The position numbers and the translations under genes were made by a program. Of a DNA stretch of 64,000 nt, positions 8,448 to 16,346 are shown in pieces. The notes under the pieces are model-generated. The model saw nothing but the letters and a program-made list of their open reading frames with translations, searched no databases and had not been told where the DNA came from. Every line of letters begins with the position of its first letter. The first letter of the stretch is position 1. Source of the stretch: Chryseobacterium arthrosphaerae (lineage in GTDB: Bacteria > Bacteroidota > Bacteroidia > Flavobacteriales > Weeksellaceae); the NCBI RefSeq assembly GCF_001684965.1, contig NZ_MAYG01000001.1, forward strand, positions 2,480,001-2,544,000, read 5' to 3'.

Positions 8448-9821
8448 TCAGCCGTTTATGATTTCTCTTCTTCCGTCTTTTCTTGGGCCATGCCCCATTT
8501 TCCCTGTAGCAGACCAATGTACATAATAATTGATGAGTTTTTTTTCATTCTCAAAATCGAGGTACTTTTTGTAGGAAACTTTATTTCTTTCAAATGCACT
8601 CATATTTTTGGTTTCATCAATATATTTCTGCAGCCTGCTTTTCACATAGCTTAACAGGTGGGTTCCGTTCTGACCTGCCTTTTGTGGAATCTGAAATTTG
8701 AATTCCAGGGAAGAAGTATTGAATTCTGATTTTTTCTCTTTGGCCATCTGGCACATAAAATGTAAGGGAATATAGCTATATCTTTTGTCAATATACCTTT
8801 CTCCCTGCAAATAAATATGATTGACATATTTGTTGGAATGCGGACCTGTCTTGATCTGCCCTTTTATATACCACCCCTGATCAATGAAGACTTGTTTCTT
8901 AGCTTCAGCAATGCGGTTGTACTCCACAGGATCATTGATAACCCTTGCCGGAGTTACGGAAGGACTGTGGTCCTGTTTAAAGACTTCACTCTCATAACAT
9001 CCTCCGACATCGGCATGGGCACCGGGAATAATAAATTCTTTTCCTTTTTCCCCAGCGCTGGTAATATCGGTAAGACTGAAGTTCGTCCTCCATTCATGCC
9101 CTGCCCCGAACTGCACAACATTTTTTACAGAACTGTTCTTGATAGCATCCAGCCCAAGATCTTCCACATCGTCGCCGAAGTCTGCACCATATGAAGACAC
9201 GGTATCATACAGTCCTACGAATCGTATCTGAAATTTATTGATCTGAATGTTGTAATATTCCAGCCTCTGTCCCAGTACTCCTCTTGCCGGGTTTTTTCCG
9301 TTTCTAGACTTTGTTACTTCATGCACAAAATGACGGGCAGCGGCTGCTCCCCTGCTGAAACCAAAGACATCCAGAATAAGATTGACAGTTTTTTTCCTGG
9401 TGGCAAAACTTTTAATTTTATCCGCTACAAGCCTGCAGCCTATTTTCACTTTGGCCGGAACTCCGGTGCTTCCGGTTCCTGTAATATATCCCTGGGTATC
9501 GTCTGTTCTCGATCCGTTTTCTGTTCCTATACCTTCTACATAGATGGAGTTCTGGCTGTTGTTATCATAGAAATGGTACATTCTGGCCACATTGGAAAAG
9601 TCGTTCTCATAGCTATCGGCATCAATCTGAATAACAGGGTAAGCATCCGCAGCTTCTTTATCATAAGGCTGCTTCGCTTTTTTCTTCTGATATTCTTTTC
9701 GCAGGTAGCTATTCCTTTCGTTATTCAGGGTACCGTCAAAAAAAACGCCTATGACCACTTCCTGTATCCCATCATCTTCTTCTTCGGCAGGTGTATAATT
9801 TCCAAAAACTATATTTGACAT
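8448..9821 (-). CDS. T6SS phospholipase-like effector (DUF2235)
   Basis: 457-aa alpha/beta-hydrolase of the DUF2235 / Tle1-like group. It opens with the strand VVIGVFFDGTLNNE, shows the nucleophile elbow GFSRGAAAAR with Ser156, a candidate acid in GLYDTVSSYG, and a catalytic His in GAHADVGG. Proteins of this group hydrolyse membrane phospholipids and are injected by T6SS into rival cells. No signal peptide is present, as expected for a T6SS cargo. It follows vgrG and a 58-aa gene and precedes a lipoprotein gene that is a likely immunity partner. All three catalytic motifs look intact, so it is probably active; exact lipid specificity cannot be read. Confidence 0.85.
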   Translation of the reverse strand: MSNIVFGNYTPAEEEDDGIQEVVIGVFFDGTLNNERNSYLRKEYQKKKAKQPYDKEAADAYPVIQIDADSYENDFSNVARMYHFYDNNSQNSIYVEGIGTENGSRTDDTQGYITGTGSTGVPAKVKIGCRLVADKIKSFATRKKTVNLILDVFGFSRGAAAARHFVHEVTKSRNGKNPARGVLGQRLEYYNIQINKFQIRFVGLYDTVSSYGADFGDDVEDLGLDAIKNSSVKNVVQFGAGHEWRTNFSLTDITSAGEKGKEFIIPGAHADVGGCYESEVFKQDHSPSVTPARVINDPVEYNRIAEAKKQVFIDQGWYIKGQIKTGPHSNKYVNHIYLQGERYIDKRYSYIPLHFMCQMAKEKKSEFNTSSLEFKFQIPQKAGQNGTHLLSYVKSRLQKYIDETKNMSAFERNKVSYKKYLDFENEKKLINYYVHWSATGKMGHGPRKDGRREIING

Positions 9822-9844
9822 AGATTTTAAGAGCTCTTATTATG

Positions 9845-10021
9845 TTATTTGCTTTTACTTCCCTGTGATACGATTTTCTTCACGCTTGCCAGGATCAGGT
9901 TTTCGCTTTTTGCCTCCACATTAATCTTTTGGGCAATTTTCTCGACCTTTTTTCCTACGTTGAGATGGTAAGTATTATGAACGGTGATCTTTATATTGGT
10001 TGCTGTTTTTCTTATTGCCAT
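9845..10021 (-). CDS. 58-aa protein between vgrG and lipase effector
   Basis: Short basic protein from MAIRKTATNIKITVHNTYHL. The ATG sits 1 bp beyond the vgrG stop, which argues for translational coupling; the longer frame reading back into vgrG is rejected. It has a beta-strand-like start, then an amphipathic helix rich in Lys, Ala and Val and ends in Lys/Ser. No domain is recognised. Position between vgrG and an effector suggests an adaptor, or a piece that helps load the cargo, but nothing in the sequence proves it. Confidence 0.6.
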   Translation of the reverse strand: MAIRKTATNIKITVHNTYHLNVGKKVEKIAQKINVEAKSENLILASVKKIVSQGSKSK

Positions 10022-10022
10022 A

Positions 10023-11954
10023 TCAGAAAAGTTTTGATTTTTCCGCACTGTTGAACTCCACAATCTTACCGCTCTGCATCGTCATATTTTCAAGTTCGCT
10101 GAACATGGAAATTTCTCCCGCAATCTCATTGGAGGTCTCAGATTGTCTTCTGAATTCTTTCTGCACCATTTCTGTACGGGTATCCGAAGCTTCCCTGATA
10201 TCTCCGGAAGCGGTCTGTACAATATCATGTCCTGCCGTAGAGATGATATCGTCATTGGCTGTGCTTGTTATACTGTTTCCGGCGCCGATTGAAATTTCTT
10301 TTCCTGCATTGATTGTGATGTTATCCCCTGCATTCAACGTAAAATTTTTGGGAGCAGTCATGTTGATATTCCCTTTCCCATCCATAAAATAAGTATTTCC
10401 GCTGGGGTCAAGAATTTTTACGCTTCCTTCCTGATCATTCATTAAAATCCTGATTCCGCTTCTGGTTTGTATCGACTTCAGGTGATTGTTGATACCACCT
10501 CCTAAAGCTACTTTCCCGTGGAACATTCCTCCCATAACGAAAGGCCTGTCCGGATGGCTGTGTACAAAATTAACCATTACCTGATCTCCCACTTCAGGAA
10601 TCGCCACATAACCTCTGTTTTGGGTAATCCGATCTGTTCCCCCGGCATCAGGACTCATCATCCGGATGAAATGAGTGGTATCATTAGTCTGCCAGTCGAA
10701 TCTTACCTGTACTCTACCCTGTCCTTCCGGATCTGTATTGGAAATCACCGTTGCTGTCTGTGGCTCTGCCTTTGGAACGGTAAATTCAGGCTTCGGTAAA
10801 AATCCTGTATCTGCTGCAATTCCTGTAAAGCTTCCGTTATAATGTCCTATAGCATCAATCTCATGTTCTGCTTCTGTAATCATGATCCTTGTGAAATAGG
10901 AAGTTTCATTGGAATCCGGTTTACGCATCTGCATATCTGCTACACAACCGGGATGCAGGAAAGGAACAGTAGTATTTCCTGACACGGTAAATACATTCAC
11001 CGCCTCACTTCCTGAGGCACTTCTCTGTGCATATTCTACGTCGAGATGCGTGCTTGCCTTGATCGGAGCAATTTGTAAGGCAGGTGTTTTATAAATGGAA
11101 TCATTGTGACTGTACGCTGTTTTGGCCAGGTCACCTACATGCTTTACCGGTGTTGCTCCTGACGTAAGCTTTTCATCTTTATTACTGTTGTAGCCATAGA
11201 ACTGGGGTCTGGTATGCACTGCTTTCAGTTCAACTTTAATGTCCTGGGCACTGCTTCCATACGTAAGAATGATAGGTTTATTCTGAGGCGGAAGTTTTCC
11301 GAAATGTAAGACTTCACCATCATAGTAGAACTGCTCACCATAGGCTTCAGCCATTCTTGCCAGGTAATTATAATGGGTTTCATCATACTGGCTGCTGTAA
11401 ATGATCTGAGAAAAATTATTGGCTTCTACCCTGATGTCAAAACGGCTTTTATCAATTCCCTGTCTGATCACCTCTTCTGCGATGATCCCCATATTCACGG
11501 GCTGGCTTCCTCCAAAGCTTTGAATATGCGGCGCTCCGTCAAGAAGAATAGTAGGGCTATGCCCCGTGAGTACAATGTTTCCGAGGCTCATCTGCTCCTG
11601 GCTGAATCCTACTCCGGTGATCACTCCTACGAAAGTTCTTTCAGGGCTGTTGTCTATATCTTTATATGAGATGACTGCTGTAAGGCGTTTCCCAAGGAAT
11701 TTATTGGCATCTTCCAGGGAATGGGTCTGTCTGTTGCCCAAAGTATCATGAGCCAGGGTCAAAGTAAATTTGTGATGGCGTCTGGTGCTTTGTGTAAGCT
11801 TAAAGTGTTTATAGTATTTGATAATCTTCCCTTCTATGACCAGGGAAAGTTTTACCAGGCGGTTGATTCCTGTATGATGATTTTCGGATACGCCATCTGC
11901 GTTCTGGGTAGGACGGAAAGATGATGCTCCTAATTTTTCAGGATTATTTAACAT
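10023..11954 (-). CDS. vgrG: T6SS tip protein VgrG (TssI)
   Basis: 643-aa spike trimer subunit. Residues about 30-400 match the gp27-like base (SLVIEGKIIKYYKHFKL, then the GVGFSQEQMSLGNIVLTGHS region). About 400-490 is the gp5-like OB fold (GRVQVRFDWQTNDT, then the segment with HPDRPFVMGGMFHGK). The C-terminal needle is a run of short repeats such as NITINAGKEISIGAGNSI, which forms the beta-helix tip. It ends in a charged tail without a fused effector domain, so cargo must be carried by PAAR-like or adaptor proteins, which are encoded downstream. Confidence 0.93.
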   Translation of the reverse strand: MLNNPEKLGASSFRPTQNADGVSENHHTGINRLVKLSLVIEGKIIKYYKHFKLTQSTRRHHKFTLTLAHDTLGNRQTHSLEDANKFLGKRLTAVISYKDIDNSPERTFVGVITGVGFSQEQMSLGNIVLTGHSPTILLDGAPHIQSFGGSQPVNMGIIAEEVIRQGIDKSRFDIRVEANNFSQIIYSSQYDETHYNYLARMAEAYGEQFYYDGEVLHFGKLPPQNKPIILTYGSSAQDIKVELKAVHTRPQFYGYNSNKDEKLTSGATPVKHVGDLAKTAYSHNDSIYKTPALQIAPIKASTHLDVEYAQRSASGSEAVNVFTVSGNTTVPFLHPGCVADMQMRKPDSNETSYFTRIMITEAEHEIDAIGHYNGSFTGIAADTGFLPKPEFTVPKAEPQTATVISNTDPEGQGRVQVRFDWQTNDTTHFIRMMSPDAGGTDRITQNRGYVAIPEVGDQVMVNFVHSHPDRPFVMGGMFHGKVALGGGINNHLKSIQTRSGIRILMNDQEGSVKILDPSGNTYFMDGKGNINMTAPKNFTLNAGDNITINAGKEISIGAGNSITSTANDDIISTAGHDIVQTASGDIREASDTRTEMVQKEFRRQSETSNEIAGEISMFSELENMTMQSGKIVEFNSAEKSKLF

Positions 11955-12053
11955 ATTTTGTGTTGACAGTTTAAGTTTTTAAAAATTCTTCAATCGAAAC
12001 GGAAAATTCTTAAAACAATCAAAATTTTCTTGTAATCTGGTTTTATAATGGGT

Positions 12054-12087
12054 AAAAAAAGACCGTCTTATAAGGACAGTCTTTTTA
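12054..12087 (-). terminator. Hairpin between tssD and vgrG
   Basis: Inverted repeat with A/T-rich ends: GACCGTC-like arm, TTATAA loop region and GGACAGTC arm, ending in a T run on the minus strand. It lies 18 bp after the tssD stop and about 100 bp before vgrG. It probably ends part of the tssD transcripts, so tube protein is made in excess over the tip proteins. Confidence 0.7.
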
Positions 12088-12105
12088 TATTGTAGTTCAG
12101 AAGAC

Positions 12106-12510
12106 TTAGCTTAAAGGCCAAAGTCCTTCATAGAATGAGTTTCCGTACGTAATGCTTTCTGCGCTTACTACAAAACTGATCAGCATATTATTGCTGTCTA
12201 TAGCATCAAAATCTACTTCATGCTGGATCACATATCCGTTCTCCCATTTCAAAGTAATCAGTGTTCCTTCTTCGTGAGATTTATTGAACGTAATTTCTCC
12301 GGTTGTCGGCTTATATTTACTGTTAAGCAAACTTTCCAGAACATCAGATTTTTCTGTTGCTTCGATCGTTACTTTAACCAATGCATTTGACGGATCAGAT
12401 GCTACACGTCCTGAAACATCTGTAGCTCTTGATACACTGTAGTTAAGTTTTAATAATTTCTGACCTTCTCCTCCATTGAATTTTAAGATTCCTCTTGAAT
12501 TTCCTGCCAT
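12106..12510 (-). CDS. tssD: T6SS tube protein TssD (Hcp)
   Basis: 134-aa protein of the Bacteroidota TssD family, the Hcp-like ring that stacks into the inner tube. It begins MAGNSRGILKFNGGEGQKL, has a central ITFNKSHEEGTLITLKWENG strand pair and ends in the family's typical SISYG-like pattern (here AESITYGNSFYEGLWPLS). Length is normal. It is the first gene of the tip and effector operon, preceded by its own strong promoter and followed by a hairpin terminator, which fits a highly expressed structural protein. Confidence 0.93.
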   Translation of the reverse strand: MAGNSRGILKFNGGEGQKLLKLNYSVSRATDVSGRVASDPSNALVKVTIEATEKSDVLESLLNSKYKPTTGEITFNKSHEEGTLITLKWENGYVIQHEVDFDAIDSNNMLISFVVSAESITYGNSFYEGLWPLS

Positions 12511-12562
12511 TTTTCTTACATTTTAATCTTTAATGATTGTTTCCGTATATACGATTATGAAA

Positions 12563-12570
12563 CAAAGATA
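12563..12570 (-). promoter_or_regulatory. tssD promoter (-7 element)
   Basis: On the minus strand the sequence reads TATCTTTG, an exact match to the Bacteroidota -7 consensus TAnnTTTG, about 52 bp upstream of the tssD ATG. The -33 region is T-rich (ACTTTT at 19 bp spacing) rather than a clean TTG. Confidence 0.65.
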
Positions 12571-12720
12571 GACTACATGTTCTAATTTTAAAAGTTTTTG
12601 GACAAGAGTTTCAGAAATTGTCGTAGTTCTACGACAAATCCGGGATCTGACCGCTGTTCCGATTATTTTTTAATGTAAAAACAATTTCAGCATCAACAGA
12701 GATAAATCACTGGCAATGAA

Positions 12721-12999
12721 TCAATAGTGTTTATAAACATAAGCTATAACCATAATAACGAGATTGACAGCCCCCATGCCCAGCAGGATATTGCTGTACT
12801 TTCTTTTCCTGTCGATAAAGCTTATCCCCAGGGTAAAAAAGAACAGCAACAAAGTATATACTGCAGGATACAGATGAAACGCTTCAGAAAATTTCCCTTC
12901 AAAAACGAGAACAACAGCTCTCTGGGCGCCGCATCCAAGACATTCCACACCCAGAAATTTCTTACTGGGGCAGGTTAGCATGAAGTCTTCCACTTTCAT
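12721..12999 (-). CDS. DUF2752 membrane protein
   Basis: 92-aa protein with three hydrophobic segments (about residues 15-35, 43-60 and 67-88) and the hallmark CPSKKFLGVECLGCGAQRA near the N-terminus, where paired Cys residues and a Gly-Cys-Gly turn define DUF2752. The function of the family is unknown; conserved Cys suggests redox or metal binding at the membrane. It is a single gene between tssD and the flavin oxidoreductase, with about 200 bp of non-coding DNA on the tssD side that holds the tssD promoter. Confidence 0.8.
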   Translation of the reverse strand: MKVEDFMLTCPSKKFLGVECLGCGAQRAVVLVFEGKFSEAFHLYPAVYTLLLFFFTLGISFIDRKRKYSNILLGMGAVNLVIMVIAYVYKHY

Positions 13000-13020
13000 T
13001 TTACGGTTGTATAACTTAAT

Positions 13021-14073
13021 TTATGATGAAATCTTTGCTCTTGTATACTGATGGGGAAAGAAACAGTCTTCTTTCTCTTCAAATGAACCCTGAACTGCCA
13101 GATACGGATTTCTCAGAATTTCCCTTGCAACGAAGATCAGATCGGCATCGCCATTCTGAAGGATCTCTTCAGCCTGCCCCACTTCTTTAATTAAGCCTAC
13201 AGCTCCGGTTTTTACACCGGCTTCATTCCGTACCTGCGAGGAAAAAGGTACCTGATAGCCATCGAAAACTGGGATTTTCGCCCCGTGAATATTTCCTCCG
13301 CTGGATACATCCACCAGATCAACGGAATGCTCTTTCAACACTTTTGCAAGTTCTACACTGCTTTGAATATCCCACCCGTATTCGGCGTATTCTGTTCCGG
13401 AAATTCTTACAAAAAGAGCTGTATTTTCATTAAGTTCTTCATTGACTGCCTCTACGATTTCAATGAGAAACCTGATCCTGTTTTCAAAGCTTCCCCCATA
13501 TTCATCGGTCCTTACATTGGATAAAGGTGACAAAAACTGATGAATGAGATAGCCGTGGGCACCATGTATTTCAATGATATCAAACCCAGCCTTTACAGCT
13601 CTTGCAGCTGCTTTTTTAAAATCCTGAACAAGATCTTTGATCTCGTCTGTACTCAACACGTGAGGAATCCTTTCAGACGGATGATAGGGAATCGGACTCG
13701 GTGCTACGGTTTCCCAGCCTTCTTCCAAAGGGATCTGCAGATTATTCCAGGTTGAGCCTTTTCTTCCTGCATGAGCCAGCTGAATCCCGATCTTACTTTC
13801 TGAATTATTGTGGACAAATTCTACAATTTTCTGTAGTTTTTCTGCCTGCTCATCATTCCAGATTCCCATACAATGGTTTGTAATTCTGCCTCTCGGTTCT
13901 ACTCCGGTAGCTTCCACTACGATCAAACCCGTTCCTCCCTGTGCCCTGCTTCCGTAATGTACGAAATGAAAATCATTAGCCAGCCCGTTCTCACAGGAGT
14001 ACATGCACATAGGAGACATTACCCATCGGTTTTTTAACTCTACATTTCTGAATTGTATTGGTGTATATAACAT
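13021..14073 (-). CDS. NADH:flavin oxidoreductase (old yellow enzyme, YqjM-like)
   Basis: 350 aa from the ATG at MLYTPIQFRNVELKNR; an in-frame extension of 19 codons upstream is unlikely. This is a TIM-barrel FMN enzyme of the OYE family that reduces activated C=C bonds with NAD(P)H. Diagnostic blocks: MSPMCMYSC at the start (the Cys of the YqjM group that tunes the flavin), HYGSRAQGG, QLAHAGRKGS, the substrate-binding HGAHGYLIHQFLSP pair of His residues and the phosphate-binding C-terminal ARE segment. Divergent from the cytidine deaminase gene. Natural substrate is unknown. Confidence 0.9.
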   Translation of the reverse strand: MLYTPIQFRNVELKNRWVMSPMCMYSCENGLANDFHFVHYGSRAQGGTGLIVVEATGVEPRGRITNHCMGIWNDEQAEKLQKIVEFVHNNSESKIGIQLAHAGRKGSTWNNLQIPLEEGWETVAPSPIPYHPSERIPHVLSTDEIKDLVQDFKKAAARAVKAGFDIIEIHGAHGYLIHQFLSPLSNVRTDEYGGSFENRIRFLIEIVEAVNEELNENTALFVRISGTEYAEYGWDIQSSVELAKVLKEHSVDLVDVSSGGNIHGAKIPVFDGYQVPFSSQVRNEAGVKTGAVGLIKEVGQAEEILQNGDADLIFVAREILRNPYLAVQGSFEEKEDCFFPHQYTRAKISS

Positions 14074-14172
14074 TGTATCTTTTAAAAAATTTAAACGTTG
14101 CTCCGGAAGAATAAATATTGCCCACTTCATTAAAAAGAACTAATTTTACCCCCCTTTTTTAGTCTACAATAT

Positions 14173-14655
14173 ATGAAAAAAGACATACAGATCAGTTACG
14201 AATATTTTAAGAATAGCAGCGAGCTGAGCGATATAGAGAAAAAATTATTTGAAAAAGCCAAAGAAGCCCGTGAGAACGCCTATGCACCTTACTCACAGTT
14301 TTTCGTAGGATGTGCAGTGCTGTTGGAAAACGGAGAAATCTATTCCGGAAACAATCAGGAAAATGCGGCTTTCCCATCAGGACTTTGTGCTGAAAGAACG
14401 ACCCTGTTCTGGGTTGCTGCCAACTTTCCCGATGTGAAAGTAAAAAAGATCTTCGTCGTAGGAGGTCCCAAGGAATTTCATGAGAAGAACCCTCCTATTC
14501 CTCCTTGTGGAGCCTGCCGCCAGAGCTTGATAGAGTATGAAACCAAGCAGAATGAAAACATTGACCTTTATTTCTCCAGCATGAATGAAGAGGTGGTAAA
14601 GGTACATGCCGTAAAGGATCTGCTGCCTTTTTATTTTGATTCTACGTTCTTGTAA
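14173..14655 (+). CDS. cdd: Cytidine deaminase
   Basis: 160-aa zinc deaminase converting cytidine and deoxycytidine to uridine in pyrimidine salvage. Zinc-site motifs are intact: CAERT (catalytic Glu and the first Cys) and PCGACRQSL (two Cys ligands). The N-terminal AYAPYSQFFVGCAVLLENGE block matches the family. Length is slightly above the usual about 130-140 because of a 20-residue N-terminal helix. The gene is divergent from the oxidoreductase, with about 100 bp between the starts. Confidence 0.93.
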   Translation: MKKDIQISYEYFKNSSELSDIEKKLFEKAKEARENAYAPYSQFFVGCAVLLENGEIYSGNNQENAAFPSGLCAERTTLFWVAANFPDVKVKKIFVVGGPKEFHEKNPPIPPCGACRQSLIEYETKQNENIDLYFSSMNEEVVKVHAVKDLLPFYFDSTFL

Positions 14656-14727
14656 GGACGGAAATAATCATTTTATTTGCTATTTGTGGCGGTTATAACG
14701 CAGTACTCAATTTTATCGGAGATAAAC

Positions 14728-14735
14728 TATTTTTG
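14728..14735 (+). promoter_or_regulatory. Orphan TAnnTTTG promoter-like site
   Basis: TATTTTTG, an exact match to the Bacteroidota -7 consensus, sits between cdd and the next hairpin with no gene after it on the plus strand. It is not preceded by a clean TTG at 19-20 bp, so it may be chance. Confidence 0.3.
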
Positions 14736-14779
14736 TGTTTAACCGCTGGCACATCAGATTCTCTACAGATTTTAATAAA

Positions 14780-14819
14780 AACAAAGCTGCCCCATCCCGG
14801 AAACAGCTTTGTTTTTTTG
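14780..14819. terminator. Bidirectional terminator between cdd and barstar gene
   Basis: Inverted repeat with arms ACAAAGCTG and CAGCTTTGT around a C/G-rich loop, followed by T8 on the plus strand and T-rich sequence on the minus strand. It lies between converging genes and serves both. Confidence 0.85.
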
Positions 14820-14821
14820 TT

Positions 14822-15133
14822 TTATTCTTCAGATTCTACTTCTTCATTCTCATCATCTTCGTACTGCTCAAGATAGTAGCTGAAGCTGAAATCTTCCACT
14901 TCTTCCTCCGCATCCTCCAGGGTGGTCAGCAGGTCTTCGAAAATTTCCAGCTGATCTACGGTCATATTGACGAATTCCAGGTGTAGGGGCATTTCAAGAT
15001 CTCCCGTAATGGTGTCGAAGAGGGCATCCAGATTATCTCCGAAATGTTCCGGCAACTGAATTTTTTCCTTTAACTGGGCGTAAAAATCTTCATAATCGCC
15101 GATGTCTGTAAAATCGATATATACTGTCTTCAT
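14822..15133 (-). CDS. Barstar-family protein
   Basis: 103-aa acidic protein matching barstar, the inhibitor of barnase-type RNases: it opens MKTVYIDFTDIGDYEDFY and has the core LPEHFGDNLDALFDTITGDL, where the conserved Asp-Asn pair and Trp/Phe-rich neighbourhood face the RNase active site. The tail (about 75-103) is very acidic. A barnase-like RNase gene lies two genes upstream in the same orientation, so this is the likely partner inhibitor. In-operon placement after a metalloprotease is unusual. Confidence 0.85.
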   Translation of the reverse strand: MKTVYIDFTDIGDYEDFYAQLKEKIQLPEHFGDNLDALFDTITGDLEMPLHLEFVNMTVDQLEIFEDLLTTLEDAEEEVEDFSFSYYLEQYEDDENEEVESEE

Positions 15134-15750
15134 ATTGAACTAAATTTCCAATTTTTATTGATTAAAAAAGTTTTGCATTTCCGGCAGAAACCCGTTTCTT
15201 CATCGGTGGGATTTTTGCCTTCTGCATCTCTCATAAAACACATTTTTTCTGGGCAATGCGGAAGCCCTTGTGTATGACCAAGTTCGTGTATGGCTAGTTT
15301 GTAAAACTGCTCATCTGTATTTTCTCTGCTCAGCCTGTATTTTGAAGCAACGCAGGCTTTTCCGGGTCTGTATCCCAGTCCCATAATGCCAAAGTCTCTG
15401 ATCTTACCTCTGGCAGCGCTGATATCTTTTGAAGTTAAGCCAATGGTCACAAACCCGTCTTTTGTTCTGCTGTTTAAAAACTTAATGATTGAATCTGCTC
15501 TGTACCGGTTTCTTTCTTTATAATAAGCATTTTCAGGAAAGTCTATTGCACTCAGAATTTTCACATTCGGATATACCTTTTTTATTCCTTCCGTTATTTT
15601 GTCTACGGCATCAGATTCAAGATCTTTGAACGGCTGTATAAGTATGATTACAGCCGGTTTTTCTATTTCTTTCCTTACCGCTTCTTTTTCTGAACACGAT
15701 AGCGTCAGAAAGAAAACTGATGAAAGGTAAAAAATGTTTCTGATTTTCAA
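15130..15750 (-). CDS. Archaemetzincin-like metalloprotease lipoprotein
   Basis: 206 aa with signal peptide and lipobox LTLSC (Cys19). The C-terminal part carries the archaemetzincin (M54) signature: HELGHTQGLPHC with three zinc-binding His residues, catalytic Glu and an adjacent Cys, then CFM and FCRKC, so all four metal-binding Cys of the second site are present. The catalytic Glu is intact. Stop and start overlap by 4 bp with the barstar gene, so the two are translationally coupled. Exported zinc protease between an RNase and its inhibitor; substrate unknown. Confidence 0.85.
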   Translation of the reverse strand: MKIRNIFYLSSVFFLTLSCSEKEAVRKEIEKPAVIILIQPFKDLESDAVDKITEGIKKVYPNVKILSAIDFPENAYYKERNRYRADSIIKFLNSRTKDGFVTIGLTSKDISAARGKIRDFGIMGLGYRPGKACVASKYRLSRENTDEQFYKLAIHELGHTQGLPHCPEKMCFMRDAEGKNPTDEETGFCRKCKTFLINKNWKFSSI

Positions 15751-15799
15751 AAGTTCTTATAATTTAATAACTCATTATTCAGTCATTTCGAACGGACTA

Positions 15800-16318
15800 T
15801 TACTGTTTTTCAAAGCTTTTATAGTGGTTTTTGGTAAGGTATACATCGCCGTTTCCGGTAAAGATGATACGGTCTGCATTTCTTCCGCCACAATGGTAGT
15901 TGACATCCGCTTCAAAGTATTTTTCTCCGTCCGGCAGCCTTCCTTCCCTGTTTCCGAATTTATCTCCTCCGATAGCTTTTCCCGGCAACACCTCACAAAG
16001 GTTACCTTTTGAAGGATTCCATCCCTGTTTTCTGGCTTCGTTCTTGGTGATATAATAATCCGGCAGCTGATGATTCTTTTTTACATAGCTGATCACTTTT
16101 CGTTCTTCCGTCAATTCGTCAATCGAAACCTGTGTGGCAGGAGTTCCGGCACTGTGCTGACCATCCGTAGAGCTGCTGCCATAGTGTACGGCTTCCGACT
16201 TTGGATTTGACTGATTTTTTTTGTCTTCAATAAAATTCTTGTAGACATACATCACAGACATTCCGAAAAGAAGTCCCAGACACATAAAAAGTACGGCTCT
16301 TATTTTGCTGTTCATCAT
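15800..16318 (-). CDS. Barnase-family extracellular ribonuclease
   Basis: 172 aa from MMNSKIRAVLF; one N-terminal membrane segment (about residues 8-27) serves as signal anchor or uncleaved signal. Residues about 70-172 align with barnase: YYITKNEARKQGWNPSKGNL, IGGDKFGNREGRLP, EADVNYHCGGRNADRI and NHYKSF. Catalytic Glu (EADVNY), both Arg residues (GRNADRI) and His (NHYKSF) are all kept, so the RNase is expected to be active. The region between the anchor and the domain is a low-complexity Ser/Thr/Gly linker. It is followed by a metalloprotease and barstar in the same operon. Confidence 0.9.
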   Translation of the reverse strand: MMNSKIRAVLFMCLGLLFGMSVMYVYKNFIEDKKNQSNPKSEAVHYGSSSTDGQHSAGTPATQVSIDELTEERKVISYVKKNHQLPDYYITKNEARKQGWNPSKGNLCEVLPGKAIGGDKFGNREGRLPDGEKYFEADVNYHCGGRNADRIIFTGNGDVYLTKNHYKSFEKQ

Positions 16319-16346
16319 ATTTTTATAAGTAACAATTACAGGCTCC

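Noticed and set aside
9321..9818. 165-codon plus-strand frame over the lipase gene
   Set aside because: Shadow of the DUF2235 gene, whose catalytic motifs are clear on the other strand.
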